Program-made: the position numbers and the translations under genes
The notes under the pieces: generated by a model
Database searches by the model: none
The model's input: the letters and a program-made list of their open reading frames with translations, nothing else
Told to the model about the DNA's origin: nothing
Source: Warburgia ugandensis
Lineage: Eukaryota > Streptophyta > Magnoliopsida > Canellales > Canellaceae
DNA: 64,000 nt
Assembly (NCBI GenBank): GCA_035236585.1
Contig: CP141126.1
Span: 64,643,414-64,707,413, forward strand
Reading direction: 5' to 3'
Shown here: positions 63,366-64,000 of the stretch, in pieces
Layout: the number at the start of each line of letters is the position of its first letter
Position numbering within the stretch: the first letter of the stretch is position 1

Positions 63366-63776
63366 GTATCTGAGAAGGAGACTTAGGAGCTCAAGACTTG
63401 AAGAACTAGTGAAGAATAAGTAATAAGGGTATATCCCTTGAAACATTGTATAGAGAGCATGTATTGTCTTTAGAACTTTGTAATTTGAATTGTGTATTTG
63501 GACAAGTATTGTAAAGATACAAGGGGTTGTGTACTGTGAACCACTGGATGGATCTTGGAAGTTTAATAAAATCATATTCCTTCAATGGAATTTTATTTTG
63601 TACACAAATTGTACTTATGTTATGTATGAAGTGGTGACTTGGGTTTTCAAAACAAGTTTTAAAATAAAAGAATTTCCGCTGCTTTGTTTTGCCAAAAAAA
63701 AAAAATTTACTAAGGGGACGCCCTTGCCTTTGAAAAATATATTATAAAATGTGTTTCAAAAACCCGGGTCGTCACA

Positions 63777-64000
63777 TACCCTCACCTCAATTTTTGAGGT
63801 GGAGCAATTATATTGACTACCGTGAAATATTGAAGATGGGGGATCATCAATATGGTCCCACTACCTTCACAATTGCAGTGATCTATTGTATTATATTCAG
63901 ATCACCACCTACAATTTCTAGGTGGAGGCCATATATAGATTACTGGGAAATTTTGAAGTGGCATGAGAAATCTCGCCATTTCATCTTAGGGTTAGGATTA
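63777..64000 (+). pseudogene. Tat-like element ORF, continuation after C
   Basis: 63777-63781 is the second copy of the TACCC target site. From 63782 the frame of 47001-48331 resumes (SPQFLRWSNYIDYREILK) and stays open to the window end. The motif recurs as SRWRPYIDYWEILKW near 63917-63965. No known domain. Confidence 0.6.

Larger units (their letters stand above)
48332..63776 (+). mobile_element. Element C: Tekay-like chromovirus with a rearranged 5' LTR
   Basis: 15,445 bp between TACCC duplications. LTRs are 5,661 bp (5', rearranged) and 4,474 bp (3', regular). The initiator-Met primer site is at 53995 and the polypurine tract at 59266. Internal order is gag-protease-RT-RNase H-integrase, with integrase cut short and no chromodomain in place. 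The lost integrase end and chromodomain are represented by an inverted piece in the 5' LTR. Frames are broken in gag, protease, RT and RNase H, so it is not autonomous. Confidence 0.93.
59303..63776 (+). repeat. 3' LTR of element C
   Basis: 4,474 bp, TGTAATGACC to GTCGTCACA, followed by the TSD. It is the uninterrupted form of the family and shows what the 5' LTR has lost. Frames at 59756-60056 and 60818-61048 are not conserved genes. Confidence 0.93.
43797..64000 (+). mobile_element. Tat/Athila-like element, incomplete at the window edge, interrupted by C
   Basis: LTR 43797-45722, primer site 45749, repeat-bearing leader and a degenerate ORF from 47001. It is split at 48331 by element C and resumes at 63777, running out of the window. 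No protease, RT or integrase is seen in the part available, so autonomy cannot be judged. It is inserted into LTR E. Confidence 0.75.

Overview
This window looks like nuclear, transposon-dense DNA of a flowering plant. I see no convincing host gene, rRNA, tRNA or CRISPR array. The clues are long LTR retrotransposons of Ty3/Gypsy type with initiator-Met tRNA primer sites, Group II chromodomains and 5-bp target duplications (Tekay/Del-like chromoviruses). There is also a Tat/Athila-like element with the TGGCGCCGTTGCC primer site, an RTE-type LINE tail, and a plant-specific Transposase_24 plus Ulp1-like pseudogene with small introns. The sequence is AT-rich apart from CpG-rich blocks inside LTRs. 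The species cannot be named from this alone.

Layout. (1) 1-4355 and 14283-about 15775: an old, decayed forward chromovirus 'A1', with LTR end, two primer sites from a 235-bp duplication, gag/PR/RT remnants and a truncated 3' LTR. It is split by (2) 4356-14277: element 'B', structurally complete (LTR 4356-7034, LTR 11606-14277, TSD CTAGT) but with a broken gag-pol. (3) 15776-22340: an LTR scrap, an unassigned stretch, the intron-bearing Transposase_24/C48 pseudogene at 17766-20935, then unassigned DNA. (4) 22341-27367: reverse element 'A2', gag remnant, primer site and a whole LTR. (5) 27368-31798: degraded LTR material and a reverse Tat-like leader with primer site. (6) 31799-43796: two copies of a long reverse LTR ('E'). 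The left copy holds a LINE tail. The right copy holds a solo LTR (39852-42985, TSD TAATC) and is cut at its right end by (7) a forward Tat-like element, 43797 to beyond the window, whose ORF is interrupted by (8) 48332-63776: Tekay-like element 'C' (TSD TACCC).

The order of insertion is clear: E, then the Tat-like element, then C on the right; A1, then B on the left. The strongest oddity is element C. Its 5' LTR has lost the TATA segment. In its place is a patchwork that includes an inverted, open 267-codon integrase-C/chromodomain piece. That piece begins at the same 11-base word where C's own integrase breaks off. A second signal is a stem-loop at the same place in several LTR families, with paired compensating substitutions. 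None of the elements here looks able to move by itself.
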